Assembly (NCBI GenBank): GCA_037974665.1
Contig: CM075771.1
Location: forward strand, 20,905,425 to 20,969,424
DNA: 64,000 nt
From: Ehretia macrophylla
Taxonomy: Eukaryota; Streptophyta; Magnoliopsida; Boraginales; Ehretiaceae
Direction: 5' to 3'
Shown here: piece after piece, positions 10,920 to 22,934 of the stretch
How the letters are laid out: each line of letters opens with the position of its first letter
Position numbering within the stretch: the first letter of the stretch is position 1
The notes under the pieces: generated by a model
Seen by the model: the letters and a program-made list of their open reading frames with translations, nothing else
Databases searched by the model: none
What the model was told of the DNA's origin: nothing
Program-made: the position numbers and the translations under genes

Positions 10920-13255
10920 ATGGGGAGGTCGGAGTCGGAAGATTCTCAGGCAATGGAGGTGAGGTCCTATGGTAGGGATGAGAATCCGTCGAGCTCGGAG
11001 CCCACCTCGAATAGAGACCAAGGTGAAGAGAGCACCAGTGCGTCTCAACGATCAGCTCAGAAATCTGGGCCCGGGGAGAGCGATGATGATTGCCAAGTTA
11101 TCTGGGTCAGAATGGCGCAAGAGGAGGCTGAAGCGGATCCTTTGGCCGACCTGGGAGACTTGGAAGATAGGGAAGATAAGGAGCCGCTGAATCAACTAGA
11201 GGGGGTCGAGATGCCACAAAAGTATCTAGTTGGAGTTTCTGCCACCGAGCCGATCGAAGCAGTCCCAGTTAGTGTTGTTCGACCTCAAAGCTCGGCCACA
11301 GCCATCGCTTCTTCAACTTGGGGGAAGAGGATCGAGCAGCTGTTCGCCTGTTACAAGCGTGAGTGCCATTCAACGGTGCAGATGGCCAACGCCAAGCTGA
11401 GGAACTGGTCAGTGGATCATCATCACAAGCTGAAGGTTCCAGGTCGGCACGAATCGGCTTGCTATCCTCCGACCGACCACTTTACCATATACGACCTTGC
11501 ATTCGACGTCATCCAGTTCCCCCTCCCCGGTTTTGTTGTCAACATCTTGAACTATTTCGAGCTCAGCCCAGGTCAGATGTCGCCGAATGATTGGGCTGTG
11601 ATAGTGGCCTTCTATATGTTCTGCCTTGAGAAGAAAGTGGAGCCGACCTTGCGCAGGTTCAGGGATTTCTTTGCGTGCAAACCCAACCCGAAGCAGCTAG
11701 GGTGGTTCCACTTCGCAGCTCGGGTCGGCAACTCCATATTCACCAAGTGGCACTCTTCTAACAAGGGCTGGAATAACGACTATTATTGGGTAGAGCCGGC
11801 TCTGAACTCTGGGTGCAGGTGGGTCTGGATTCCAAGTTTGAGGAAGACCGTCAATGATGACCCCAAGCTCTCAGAGGAGGAACTTGAGGAAGTAGCGGTG
11901 CTCAGGCCCGTGCCCGGGACGCTGATAGACATTGACAGTGTGCTCAAATGGGAGCGGATCTGGGATTCCAAGCTATTTGGTAGGGAACCCAACCTCTCGA
12001 GGGATCATCCTAACCTGCTTCCCGAGCCTGAGGGGAATGCAGGGTCTAGCTCAGAAGAGGGTCAGTTTGCAGGATCAGCGTCCGACCTCTCCATTATCCT
12101 GTCTTGCCAGTCTTTTTAGGTTGGCCTTCGGCTCTTTTTCATTTCTTTCCTCTACCTTTTGCAGATATGGCGGATATGAGAAAACTGGCGTATGCCCAGG
12201 TACGAAAGAAGAACGAGGCCAGCGGCGAGGCTTCAGCTCGGTCTGGCTTAGGAGGTGCTGCTCAGGGTCAGAGGCAGCGGTCCAGTGGCCGAATGCGGGA
12301 GGTCGACTCCGAGGTCTCTTCCAAGGGGGCTTCGGGGTCCCCCTTGCCCAAGAGATCGAGCTCGGGAGTGGCGATCCTGGACCGCTCATCGTCCCGTCCT
12401 GAGAGTAAAAAGCGATCTCGGGCCGAGTACTCCGGGAAAGGTAAGGTTGCGGAGGTGAGCCCTCCCAGCAAAGATTTCATGGAGGTGACCAAGGTGGCCC
12501 GCGACCCCAAGCTGGCAATGGTCCCAGTAGAGCAGCTCTCGCTCGACTTGAGGACGGCCATAGTTACAGTGAATCTTATCTGACTTTTGATATGGTTATG
12601 TTTTTTAGCTCGGCTGATCGTTTTGTTTTCTTTTACATAGGCCGAATCCCACATCCTTTCAGCTCCTAGCTTTCTTGTCAGGGCCTAGACTCATTGCGTC
12701 GAGCTCGAGCAGCGATACATAGATGCCCGGGTCGAGCTCGAGACTCTGAGGGAGGAGGCCGCCCACAGGCGCAAGGCGGACACGACAGAGATCGACCGTC
12801 TAAAAAAGGAGCTTGACGCGGAAAAGTCCTAGCGCGAAGCCGCGGCCAAGGACGTCGAGCGCTACAGGCTAGAAAAGCGTGAGGCCGAGACGAAGCTCCG
12901 GGATTTGGTGGACTGGGTCGGCACCAGAGGAGATAAGGTAATGGAAGCCTTCAAGTCCAGTGATGCGGCCGTGGACTGGTTGGCCACGGAAGGCGGGGCC
13001 ATGGCTAAGTATGTCGAGATGAAATTCTACTTCTGGGGTCAAGTCGCAGCTCGGGAGAGAGCGAAGACCTTTTTCCCTGCTACCAAAAATGACTATATTG
13101 AAATCTTGGAGGCTCCGCCGTCGGAGTTCTGGGAAATTCCTGAGCTTCCAGCCGACCTGACGTCCCAGGCTAAAAAGGTGATAAAATTTATCCAAGAAGG
13201 TATGGACCAGGTCGGGGACGAAGCTGATGCAACCACCGCCGCTCCTCTAAAATAG
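10920..13255 (+). pseudogene. Antisense gene of the Tat element (putative gypsy-type transposon domain plus coiled coil)
   Basis: Three coding exons can be joined in frame: 10920-12060, 12165-12568 and 12641-13255 (introns GTCAGT..GCAG and GTGAAT..ATAG). The first exon encodes an acidic, Ser/Glu-rich N-terminus and then a domain of about 130 residues with YPPTDHFTIYDL, PLPGFVVNIL and SPNDWAVIVAFY, which I recognise as the Pfam putative gypsy-type transposon family (Transposase_28). The second is basic and Ser-rich. The third predicts a long charged coiled coil (about 12700-12900) and a conserved-looking C-terminus. Two in-frame TAG codons, near 12689 and 12830, break exon 3, so this copy is dead. 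Tat elements commonly carry such an ORF antisense to pol; its role is not known to me. It is GC-rich like its host element. Confidence 0.75.
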
Positions 13256-13810
13256 ATTTTTGTAAATCAGCCCGGGTAGGGCTTTGTAATTTCGCCCAGA
13301 TTGGGCTCATTGTAATCGTTTTGTTTTTAATTCTAATGGAATTATTATTTTGTGTTTTATTCGAGTTCGTACTTATGTACTTTTCCTTTCACAAATTTTT
13401 CTTAAGTAAGCGGGGTCGGACCAATATAGTAGACCATTCGAACTTAAGTAAAAAGAACTAAGCTGGACGCGATTAATGAATTATCATCCTAATCCGAGCT
13501 GGTTAACCGGGCAACTTTATAATCGTTGCCAACCCGGACTCGTTAGTCCGATTTAAAATTGGTCAAACTAATGTTGACGAATGTTGAGTTCGAGTTTAGA
13601 CCCAAACTAATATACCGACCGAAGCCGGATTATACTGCGTTAGACCTTAATCCGAACTGGCAAAGCTAATCAAATTGTTGTTGATTATTCCCGAGCTGGA
13701 ACATAGTCCGAGCTGGTTTACTTGATCCTTAGCTCGTGATTAAGCGTGGCCACCGTGTTAATCCAAGTTGGTAGTAGCTTTGTAGCTGAGGCACTTGGGC
13801 CAGGGTCGGA
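13256..13810. other. Tat element internal non-coding DNA before the nested solo LTR
   Basis: Follows the stop codon of the antisense gene. It is rich in GAGCTGG and CCGA words like the rest of the host element. No coding region is supported. AATAATAAAATAC-like AT-rich sequence after 13330 could serve as the 3' end of the antisense transcript. Confidence 0.5.
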
Positions 13811-13815
13811 CATTG

Positions 13816-16800
13816 TGGGAGGCCCGCCCCCGAATAACGCGTGTTACCTTGATTTGCGTGCCATAGACCAAGAATGATATGACTGACCTTGGATCACGTG
13901 CCCTGTCTTGGTTTTCGTGCATGTCTCGTCATTCGTGCCTTGACCTAGAATTATGTGCCTTAATCCTTGACTTACGTGCCCCGATTTTGAATTGCGTGCG
14001 TTATCTCATTTTGTGTACCCTGACCTTGAACTGCGTACTTTAACCTAGATATAGAGTCGTGCCTTGATTTGCGTGCCTTACATTGGTTTACGTGCATTCA
14101 CCTAGGATTGCGAGCCTTAGTCATGAAGTACGTGTCTACCTCGTAGTTCGTGTCTACCTCATGATTCGTGCCTCGTATCGATTTATGTACGTGTCTCGTA
14201 GTGCGTGCCCTAGACCTAGAAAAAGCGTGCCCACACGTTAATCAATAAAGAATCCTACACAAAGCACTAGACTATAAAATAATCCTACAAACACCACTAA
14301 CTATTATTATAATCCTAATTCAAATCTCTACAAAATCCACTAACACCTAAATATTATATTTTAAACTCGCTACAAGACAAAATCTCACAAACCTCTAAAC
14401 ATATCCTATATTCTATTCTTCCTAAAATCCCTAAATACCCAACATTCTCTTACACACATGCTAAAACAATTCAAAAGATGTTCAAAAGATGACACAAAAT
14501 CTGATTTTGCATGCCCAAGGCCAACATTTGCATCAACAATTGCAAAAGCTTCTATTTTCCCTCCTTTCCCTCACTCTCCTCACATTTCTCTCTCTCCCTC
14601 TCATTCTTCTCTCTCAATCTCGGTTTTGGCTGAGTTTTATCTTGCCTTTGCTCATATTCATCAATCCATGGTGCATCAAGACAAACAACAATCAAAGAAA
14701 CTCAAGTAAGCTAGCTAGGATGCAAGAATTACACATGCATGTCCTTTGAGTCTTCATTTCGGCCTTAGGTAAGTTTCTAAGCTTCCATTTCTTTTCTTCT
14801 TGTTCTAACCACATGCATGTACTAAGAGCTTGGCCACTAAGCTAGGAAAAATAGAGAAGTTTGAGTTGGAATCTCGGCTAAGCAAGGAAGAAGAAGAATT
14901 TGAGCTTCATCAAAGTTTTGTGCATCTTCTTGTTGATTTGCTAAGGTGAGAGCTAAAACCTTTTGAAAATCCTTCAAAAATCCACATGCATGCTCTTAAA
15001 TGTATGTCTTTGCTTCTGCATTTGAGATATATGTGTGTTCATAAGCTTCCTCAACCATGCATGGCAAGATTTTGGCTTGAAAATGATGATAGGTGAAATC
15101 GGATTGTGTGACAGCTCTCTGACTTGTTGTTTCGAGGTGAGTTTGGTTAGGAAAATGATGTTGAAAATGCATGAAAATATGTAGGTGCCTAGTTTGGCCA
15201 GTTTTGAACATTTTTTCGCAGAAATAGGCCAAAGCTAATTTCGACTCTAAGGTCCTCAAAATGGCAAATCATTAAAATGTGTCCAAATCTGGAAATCTGG
15301 AAAAAATGAAGCAGGTTTTGGCAGATGCACTGACCTTGTAGAACGAACCAGATTTGACTTAGTAAATGATATCCAAAATGCATGAAATTTGGTGTGCTGC
15401 TAGATTTTTCAGTTCTGGACATTTTTGTCAGAAATGGACTAAGGCTAAATCTGACCCTAAGGACCTCAAAAACGTCAATTATTGAAATGTGTGCAAATCT
15501 GGACAGTTTTGTGCTATCCCACTGTTTCGGCTATAACTATTGATCCCGAACTCCAAATGATGCAAGGTTTGTTTCTGATTTTAGTTCACTTCTTAAGCTT
15601 TAATTTGACATCTTATTCACTAAAATTGGAGATTGTTTGCTTGTCTTAATGATTGTGGGAAAACAGCCTATTGCAGTGAGGGTTTCACTTGGTTATATGC
15701 TTAAAAGATTTGTTGTAACTTCTCTTGTGGTATTAAATGCTTGGGTTTGTGGCGTTGGGATGTTGTGTGGACTGTTTTGAGTATTTGAGGATGTTTGAAT
15801 TAAATGATGCATGACTTGAGATTGATTTTGAGTTGACTTAGGGTTTAATCACACGGGTAAGCACGAAATGAAAATCCCAATGACTAGGTAGGCTTGCTAA
15901 GTGTTGATCATTTGGATATTGTGTGGAATTATATGCTTAGTAGGCTGCCCGTAGATACCCGTATAGCCCTAAATGTGATTTTGAATAGTGCATGTTGACA
16001 AATAGACCTTTCTTGCATCCGAACCCACGTAGATTATTGTTGCATGTTGAATATCAATATTATTTGATTACGTGGACTTCGAAATGAGTTATATGACTTG
16101 ATTTACATGCGTTACATGGCTGCCCGTTTAATGTTCATATAACTCCATATGCTTTCCAAGTGAAATTACTTGTCTTATCGTGCCTCGCTTGTTTACTTGT
16201 CAATGTGCAATCTTATGACTGTCCGGAGACAACCTACTTTGTTGTCCTCCTAATGTGATGTATTAAATGTCATAAATGTGCATTGCATACAAGGTTGTAA
16301 CCTTTCATTCTGGCATGGTAGCGATCACGCACACCGGGCGGCATCGGGCTTGCCGGTGCACCCGTGACTACCACGGTACTAATTCCCTCTCTCGCTTGGG
16401 GGCTAGACTTCCTCGGAGAGTTGGGTCGTAGGATTTCGGGGTACATTCGGAGTACACCCACTTGGCGTGTTGAGGGGATGATTTGAAGTCGGCCGCAACT
16501 ACTTAGAGCAAAAGCTCACCGTATCCTTTTTTATATGTATAAGTACTCTCGCTTGGTTCCTAGAGAACCTCGGGGAGGAAAGACTGATAATTGTGTTCCT
16601 TTACTTTACATTATTGTTATGTACTTATTGTGTTATATTCATGCTTAGAAAAATATTTTCATAAGTTGAACCGGAAAATGAGTTTCAAAACCTATTTCTC
16701 GTTCCCCCTCGCTGAGTTCATAAGGACTCACCTTCTTTTTTGTCACAGGTGCAGCAGATTTGGAACAAGTACCCGAAGTAAATGTGCTTATTGATGATTC

Positions 16801-17430
16801 CTGGGAGTGACTACGTGCTTTTGTGCTTTGCCTGAAAGTGGTTGCTATATGGATATTGTGTTTGATTGCAAAATGTTCATTTTATTGATGTAAATGACCC
16901 CGTTGTAATTTGGGTCTAATTCTGGGATTATACTATCTATAACCGGACGAACTTTTTATTTGGTTGTTTGCTTTCGTTTTCTTAATTAGTAGTTATCGTA
17001 GGCATTCAAACCACTAGATAAACAATCAACTAAGTTAATTCTATCTAATTTTACTTAGGTGCTCATTTGCAAACTAAAAGATAATAGGTACTTGTATGAT
17101 AGGAAATTGACAAATAAACGGGACATAGTTATCATGCCAGGTTATTAATCAAATGAGATATCAAGACAACCAGTGGGCATTTCAATTGATGATAAATAGT
17201 AATCTTAGTTGGAAATGAATTTGAGATGATAAATTTTAAGGCGTTTAGAGAATTAGGTCAAACCAAAGAGCCCAATTACAGCCATTATGCTGCCGGTTTT
17301 CTGAAAAAATTTAGAATTTAGGCCAAAACGGTAAGTGTTAAATCTTCATGAACGGTTAAGTACGCGAAATGACTTGAAAGTTTAGCTCATACCCTAGTCT
17401 AGCCTCTATAGGTCGGGTTGGGGCGTGACA
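13816..17430. mobile_element. Solo LTR of a second retrotransposon (Del/Tekay-like), nested in the Tat element
   Basis: A 3,615-bp block starts TGGGAGGCCCGCCCC and ends GGTTGGGGCGTGACA, and is flanked by the perfect 5-bp duplication CATTG (13811-13815 and 17431-17435). It has no gag or pol, and its base composition and wording differ from the surrounding GC-rich Tat sequence. A GGGGCGTGACA end is typical of long Del/Tekay-type LTRs. The simplest reading is recombination between two LTRs of an element that inserted here. It carries a degenerate GTGCC-repeat zone at 13850-14230. Confidence 0.82.
13850..14230. repeat. Degenerate 20-30 bp repeats with CGTGCC core in the solo LTR
   Basis: Words such as TTGATTTGCGTGCC, TTGACTTACGTGCC, TTGAATTGCGTGCG and ATTCGTGCCT recur more than ten times at irregular spacings of about 20-35 bp. 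The pattern looks like an old, decayed minisatellite at the start of the LTR. Confidence 0.65.
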
Positions 17431-17435
17431 CATTG

Positions 17436-17620
17436 CACTGATCTACAAAATATATTGTATTGAATTCGTATACGAAGTACTTAGGCTTAGGGGCCGATTA
17501 CAAGTAATGTTTTGGCTCGGGGCCTTAATAAGAGATTTCAGCTCTGGGCTGTTACAAAATATTTCAGCTCGGGGCCGTTACAAAATATTTCGGCTCGGGG
17601 CCATTTAGACAAAATACTGC
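17436..17620 (-). repeat. Short tandem repeats between pol and antisense gene of the Tat element
   Basis: Four or so copies of a unit of about 30 bp, GGCTCGGGGCC followed by TTACAAAATATTT with variation, lie at about 17490-17610, immediately 3' of the integrase region in element orientation. Tandem repeats at this place are a known habit of Tat-lineage elements. Confidence 0.65.
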
Positions 17621-17631
17621 TTCAGGTGTTC

Positions 17632-18866
17632 CTAATGCCATGCCTTCTTTAATAGTTTCCCGTTCTTGTCACGAAGGTAGAAGGCTCCAGGTCGGACTTC
17701 TTTTATGACTTTGTATGATCCCTCCCAGGTCGGGGAGAGCTTGTTACCCGAGCGTGGCAAAAAGATAGCCTTTCTGAGAATGAGGTCGCCAATCTTAATA
17801 GGTTTAGGCTTAACCTGCTTGGCAAAGGCTCTTTGCATGGCAGTTTTGCTGGCCAACATTCTGATTTGAGCTTTAGCTCGGAGCTCTTCGGCTAGGTCGA
17901 GCTCTTCACGGATCCGTGCTCATTTTATTTCTGGATCACGGTGGAGGATTCTACTGGTCGGAGACCCGATCTCCCCTGGCAGCACTGCTTGAGTACCGAA
18001 GGTCAGTTCGAAGGGCGATTCTCCCGTTGCCGAGCTGGTGGTGGTCCGCTAAGCCCACAACACCTAGGGAAGAATCGATGCCCACCGGCCCTCTGCTTCC
18101 TCCAGCTTGGTTTTCAGGCCCTACAAAATGATTTGGTTAGTCCTTTCAACTTGGCCATTACTTTGAGGTGAGCAATAGACGAGAATCTAAGGTCGATCCC
18201 AATCTCAGCACATTTGCCTCGAAAGTACGCATTGTCTAATTGCTTGCCGTGGTCAGTAACGATGACCTTTGGCATCCGGCAAATGATATTTTTCCACACA
18301 AAATTCCAAGCTGCCTTTTCTGTTATTCTAGCAACACCTTCAGCCTCAGGCCATTTGGTGAAGTAGTCTACTGCTACAAAGGCGTGCTTCTTTTGGCCTA
18401 CACTGGTTGGCAATGGGCCGATGATATCTAGACCCCACTGATAGAATGGCCAAGGGCTTATCATTACCGTGAAGTCTACCGCTGCCTTTCTCTGTACGTT
18501 GGTGAACCTTTGGCAGGTGTCGCACTTTTATACATACTATTTGGCATCTTGTTTTAAGGTTGGCCAAAAATAGCCTTGCCTTAATGCCTTTCGAACCAAA
18601 GCTTTGCCTCCCAAGTGGTTTCCACATACCCCTTCATGGATCTCACGGAGTACATAGTTTCCCTCCTTAGGTCCAACATATTTCAAGAGAGGCCAAGTGT
18701 AGCCTCTCTTGTAGAGTTGTCCAGCAATGATGACAAACCTTGAGGCCTGTTTCATGAGTTTTCGGGCAGCTTTTTCATCCACCGGGGTCATACCCCCTCC
18801 AAGTAGTCCACGATTGGTTTGGTCCAATGGGCTTAAATTGAGCTCGGCTACGACTTGCACCCCCAA
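17632..18866 (-). pseudogene. Integrase domain of the Tat element, degenerate
   Basis: Minus-strand frames show, in order: a zinc-binding region ending CDTCQ (in a frame broken by stops near 18530), the core start WGLDIIGPLPTS with FVAVDYFTKWPEA giving the first Asp, VTDHGKQLDN with the second Asp (His in place of the usual Asn/Ser after it), then AHLKVM where the third catalytic residue region begins but the frame is lost. A C-terminal piece (17632-17859) reads GDLILRKAIFLP..GKLSPTWEGSYKV-like, usual for integrase tails. No intact active site can be read. Confidence 0.85.
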
Positions 18867-19033
18867 CTAAATGCTCAGTTCGGACACTTCTTCCACATGG
18901 ATCAGGGCAGGTCGGCTCTCACCCAAGGCCAACCTGGACAGGGCGTCAGCCTTCATATTCTCCTATCTCGGAATTTGCTGTATCGTGAATCTTTTGAGCC
19001 CTGAGGTCAAATTCTTGACTCTATTGAGGTAGG

Positions 19034-19640
19034 CTAGCATGGTACTATCAGTGGCTTCAAACTCTCTGATATCTGACTAGAAACCAATTGAGAGTCGACG
19101 CTCAGGTCGATTGTCTGTGCCCCGAGCTGAGCTGCAATTTTCAGCCCCGCAATTACCGCTTCATATTTCGCTTCATTGTTGGACTCCGAAAATGTGAACT
19201 TGAGGGAGTATTGGTGTTCATGTTGGGTTGGGTCGAGGATGACCACCCTAACTCCGCTCCCAGATTTCCCTAAGGCCCCATCCACATGGACCTTACACAC
19301 GTCCTCCAAGTCATGCTCGGCTTGGCTAGTGCATTACACCACAAAGTCCGTGATGGCTTGGGCTTTGATGGTTGTTCTAGGCTGATAGGTGATGTCAAAT
19401 TGACTTAGCTCAACTGCTCATTTCACCAGCCTGCCCGACGCCTCCGGCTTATGCATGATGGACTTGAGTGGGGCATCCGTTATGACCTTAATTGGATGAG
19501 CATCAAAGTATGGCTTCAGCTTCTTTGCCGCCTTGGTGAGCGCGAAGGCGAGTTTTTCCAAGGAAGAGTACCTAGCCTCGGCCCCTTGCAAGGTTTTGCT
19601 GACATAATAGACCGGCTTCTGTTCTTTCCCTTCTTCTCAG
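19034..19640 (-). pseudogene. Dual RNase H region of the Tat element
   Basis: Just after RT, 19640 down to about 19340 encodes the gypsy RNase H (VYYVSKTL, YSSLEKLA, ITDAPLK, LSQFDITYQPR). From 19309 to 19034 a second RNase H follows with VHVDGALGKSGSG and NNEAKYEAVIAGLKIA, DSQLV. Two consecutive RNase H domains are the hallmark of the Tat lineage. A frameshift separates RT from the first domain near 19665 and stops occur at 19625 and near 19330. Confidence 0.85.
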
Positions 19641-19641
19641 A

Positions 19642-21159
19642 CTAGTGCCGCTGCCGCTGCTGTCCCGAGCATGCTAGGTATAGTACCAGTTCCTTCCCCA
19701 CCTCAGGTCGGGATAGCAGGGGTGGCGAAGCTAGATACATTTTCAGCTCTTGGCATTCCGTAGTCCATTCAAAATTCTTAGGATTCCTCAATATTTTAAA
19801 CAGGGGAGCACACTTGTCAGTCGACCTGGACATAAATCTGCTGAGTGCCGCGACCTTGCTTGCCAACACTTGGACGTCTTTCACGCAGGTCAGCGGCGCT
19901 AAGTCAAGTATCGCCTGAACCTTCTCTGGGTTGGCTTCTATTCCACAGGCTGTGACCATGAAGCCAAGAAACTTTCCTACCTTGACGCCGAATGCGCACT
20001 TTTTTAGGTTCAGCTTTATTCCAAAGTGCCCAATTACGCCGAAGGCTTCAGCCAGGTCGGCTACATGATCTTCCGCCCTTCTGCTCTTGACCAACATGTC
20101 ATCTACATAGATCTCCATATTTCGGCCAATCTGATTTTTAAAAACCTTGTTTACCATCCGAGTGTAGGTAGCTCTAGCATTTTTAAGGCCAAAAGGCATG
20201 ACCTCATAGTAGTAGAGACCTTTATCGGTGGTGAAGGCAGTTTTCTCTTTGTCTCCGGGAGCTATCTTGATTTGGTTGTAGCCTTTGAAAGCATCCATGA
20301 AAGAGAGTAGCTCGAACCCAGATGTGGCATCCACCATTTGATCGATCTGAGGTAGGGGAAAGCAGTCATTAGGGCAGGCTTTATTAAGGTCGGTAAAGTC
20401 AATACACAATCTCCATCCTCCTGAGGACTTGGTTACCAGTACCACGTTGGATAACCAAGTTGGGTACTGGATTTCCTTTATGTGGCCGACGTCTAACAAT
20501 TTGTCTACTTCTTCTGCTATGATTTGTTGCTTATCATAATGGAAGTGCATGCGCTTCTGCTTCACCGGATAGTGATTCGGGTCGGCATTCAGGTGATGCT
20601 CAATCACTCCTGGGTCGATACCTGTCATGTCAGAGGCAGACCACGCAAATATGTGTTCATTTTTTAGGAGAAATTGGCTTATACCTTTCTTGAGGTCGGC
20701 AGAGAGTTCACTTTCAATTTTTGCTCTCTTTGTTTCATCGGAGAGTGCCACCTCCTGCAGGTCTTTAGCCGGGCTGCCTCTCTTTGCATCCCTCTTCTCT
20801 TTGGGCAAATTTGGTCCCCAACCAACCTGGTATTTGGGTTGGAGAGAGTTTTCATAGCACTTCTGGGCTGAGAGCTGGGCTCCGCAGATAGTGGCCGTGC
20901 CGGCCGGGGTCGGGAATTTTAGGGCCTGGTGGTAGGTGGAAGGGACGGCCCTTAAATGGTTGAGTGCCACCCAGCCTAAAATTCCGTTGTAAGTGGAGTT
21001 GCAATCCATCACAATGAAGTTGGCTTGCATCGAAACCCGCTTATCTCCGTCTTCCAGCTTCAGCGGAAGGTTAATGACCCCTTCAGCTCGGTGGGCTTGC
21101 CCGATGAAACCAGCTAAAGTGTCCCTCAGTGGCCTGAGTTGGCTCATGTCCAACCCCAT
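19642..21159 (-). pseudogene. Reverse transcriptase of the Tat element
   Basis: A 505-codon open stretch covers the linker after protease and the whole RT palm: WRLCIDFTDLNKACPND, LLSFMDAFKGYNQI, MPFGLKNARATYTRMV and the catalytic YVDDMLVKS. It is the longest uninterrupted piece of pol. It is continuous in frame with the protease segment apart from one TAG just upstream (21160-21162), where the family has Gln. The last residues run out of frame near 19670. Confidence 0.9.
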
Positions 21160-21162
21160 TTG

Positions 21163-21741
21163 CTAAAAAACGCTGAGGAATAAGACTTCCGCCGAGCTCC
21201 CGGTGTCCACCATCAGCCTCTTTACGGTGAAGTTGGCTATTTCAGCGCTGATCACCAGTTGGTCATCGTGGGGCAATATTACCCCCTCCAAGTCTTTTGA
21301 GGAAAATGTGAGCTCCTCCACCCCCGGGGCCGGACCCCGCACCGGTCCATACTCCCTCCCAGCCTGAACATAACCCTTCCTACCTGCCGAGGTCTCCCCT
21401 CCCGAAGCCAGTCCTCCTGCAATGGTCTCAATTACAACCAAACGTCCGCCCCCAACCTGGCGCCTGGGTGGACTCCTCTCTCTATCTCTTTGATCATAAT
21501 TCCAAGTCGGCTGCGGGGCTACGTACCTTCGGAGGGGGCCTCGGGCTATGTGTGCCTCGTTCTCCTGTTTCACGTCTTTGCACTCTTCGGTGGTATGGCC
21601 GTAGTCCATATGGTAGCGGCAATACTTGGTTCTATTGCGCTTCTCGGGTCGGCCTTTCATCCTTAGAGCCGGAGGCAGGTGGTTCTGGTGCTGGATCTCC
21701 ATCAGGATATGCTCCCTTGTGGTGTTGAAGGGAGTGAACAT
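21163..21741 (-). pseudogene. Gag zinc knuckle and aspartic protease of the Tat element
   Basis: This open stretch starts in late gag, shows a CRYHMDYGHTTEEC knuckle-like motif, an Arg/Gly-rich linker and then the protease active site VDTGSSAEVLF. It is one frame off from the preceding gag piece (21632-21862), so a frameshift lies near 21740. It ends in a TAG before the RT segment. Confidence 0.85.
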
Positions 21742-21742
21742 A

Positions 21743-22867
21743 GTGAACCGGGGGTTCTGCTTTGGCTGTTGGGCTACTTGCCTCAGTCGTTTTGGACTTT
21801 ACCCCCAGGTTGGACTCGGGAGGTCTCTCCATTCCTGTTAGCTTCCTTTTCTTTGTCATCATCCTCTTTGCCTGATGGATTTCTTCCTAGTGTATATACC
21901 CTTCTGCTCGTACCATCAGCTCGGATACAGTATCCACGGGGTCAATTGCCAATGAGGATGTAAGGGGGCCCGACTTGAGCCTACTATGGTAAGCCATCAA
22001 CGCCATGGAGTCCTCCAGGTTGGGGATTCAGAGGGACTCTTCATTAAATCTGGCTGTATAAGCCCTCAAATTCTCTCATTTGTGTTGTTTCAACGACAGC
22101 AATGACGAGGTGTGACGCGTTGCACGTCGGCTTCCAGCGAAGCGGGACAAGAAAGCCTCAGCCAGCTGATGAAAATTTGCAATAGAGCAGGGACGAAGTT
22201 TTTGGAACCAGTCCAAGGCATTGCCAACCAGAGTGGTTGGGAATGTTTTCGTCTTCATGAGGTCGATCATATCATGCAAAGTCATATGGTGGTTGAAGTT
22301 TAGTAGGTGGCTGGCTGGGTCTCCGTCCCCATTATAGACTGCCAGGTTGGGCATCCGGTTGCCGGTGGGCAGTGGCGTTGCCAGTACTTCGGGCGAGAGT
22401 GGGCTCACGCCGAGCTGGTTAATGACCTTGGCTATTGCAGCAGCGGTCTTGGCCTGCTCGGGGTCAGCATGGGCCGCCCTCTTTCCTCTTGCCTCCACGG
22501 GTCTCGCCTCCGGCTCCAGGAATCCTTCTCCGTCTTGTGCTCGGGTTCGCCTCGGGGCCAGAATGCGGAACTGTGGGCACATGGGCCACGGTGTAGTTGC
22601 TTGTGGAACTGGGGGTTCCGCAGCTAGCCGGGCTACCTACTCCTTTAGCTCCTGGAACATCTTAAGCATTATCCTCATCTCCGGCGTCAGGCTGGAGTTA
22701 AGGTCTCCATCTGTGTAGGGGTTGGTTTCTAAGGCTAAGTGTATACGTTGGCTCGTTCTAAAGTCGGCTTGGGTTTGATCTTGGCTAGGCACTTGCGTGG
22801 CTTCGAGGCCCCCGTCCGGGTTGGGTGAGTCCTCTACCGGTGCGCTGTGGCTTCTAGTTTGTACCAT
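21743..22867 (-). pseudogene. Gag of the Tat element
   Basis: Reading starts at MVQTRSHSAPVED and continues in one frame to about 21740. It contains the capsid signature NLAVYNGDGDPASHL, ALDWFQKL and LAEAFLSRF, later ARFNEES and IPNLEDSMA. In-frame stops occur at about 22634 (TAG), 22076 (TGA), 22032 (TGA) and near 21888 (TAG). Three stand where the family has Arg or Gln, as expected from C-to-T decay of CGA or CAG. Confidence 0.85.
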
Positions 22868-22915
22868 GATGGTTCCTCAATGAGTAATGAGAAGAGTGAT
22901 AGAAAGAACTCGTTT

Positions 22916-22933
22916 CCCACAGACGGTGCCAAA
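22916..22933 (-). other. Primer-binding site of the Tat element
   Basis: Minus-strand TTTGGCACCGTCTGTGGG lies one base inside the 5' LTR. A PBS of the TTTGGC(A/G)CCGTCTGTGGG form is familiar from plant Tat elements; I have not assigned the primer tRNA. Confidence 0.7.
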
Positions 22934-22934
22934 C

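Noticed and set aside
11363-12654. Several other open frames overlapping the antisense gene
   Set aside because: They are GC-rich shadow frames; the PF04195-like motifs and splice joints fit only the chosen frame.
14458-14749. Hydrophobic short ORFs within the solo LTR
   Set aside because: Inside a bounded LTR, no domain, and pyrimidine-rich sequence produces Leu/Ser/Phe runs by itself.
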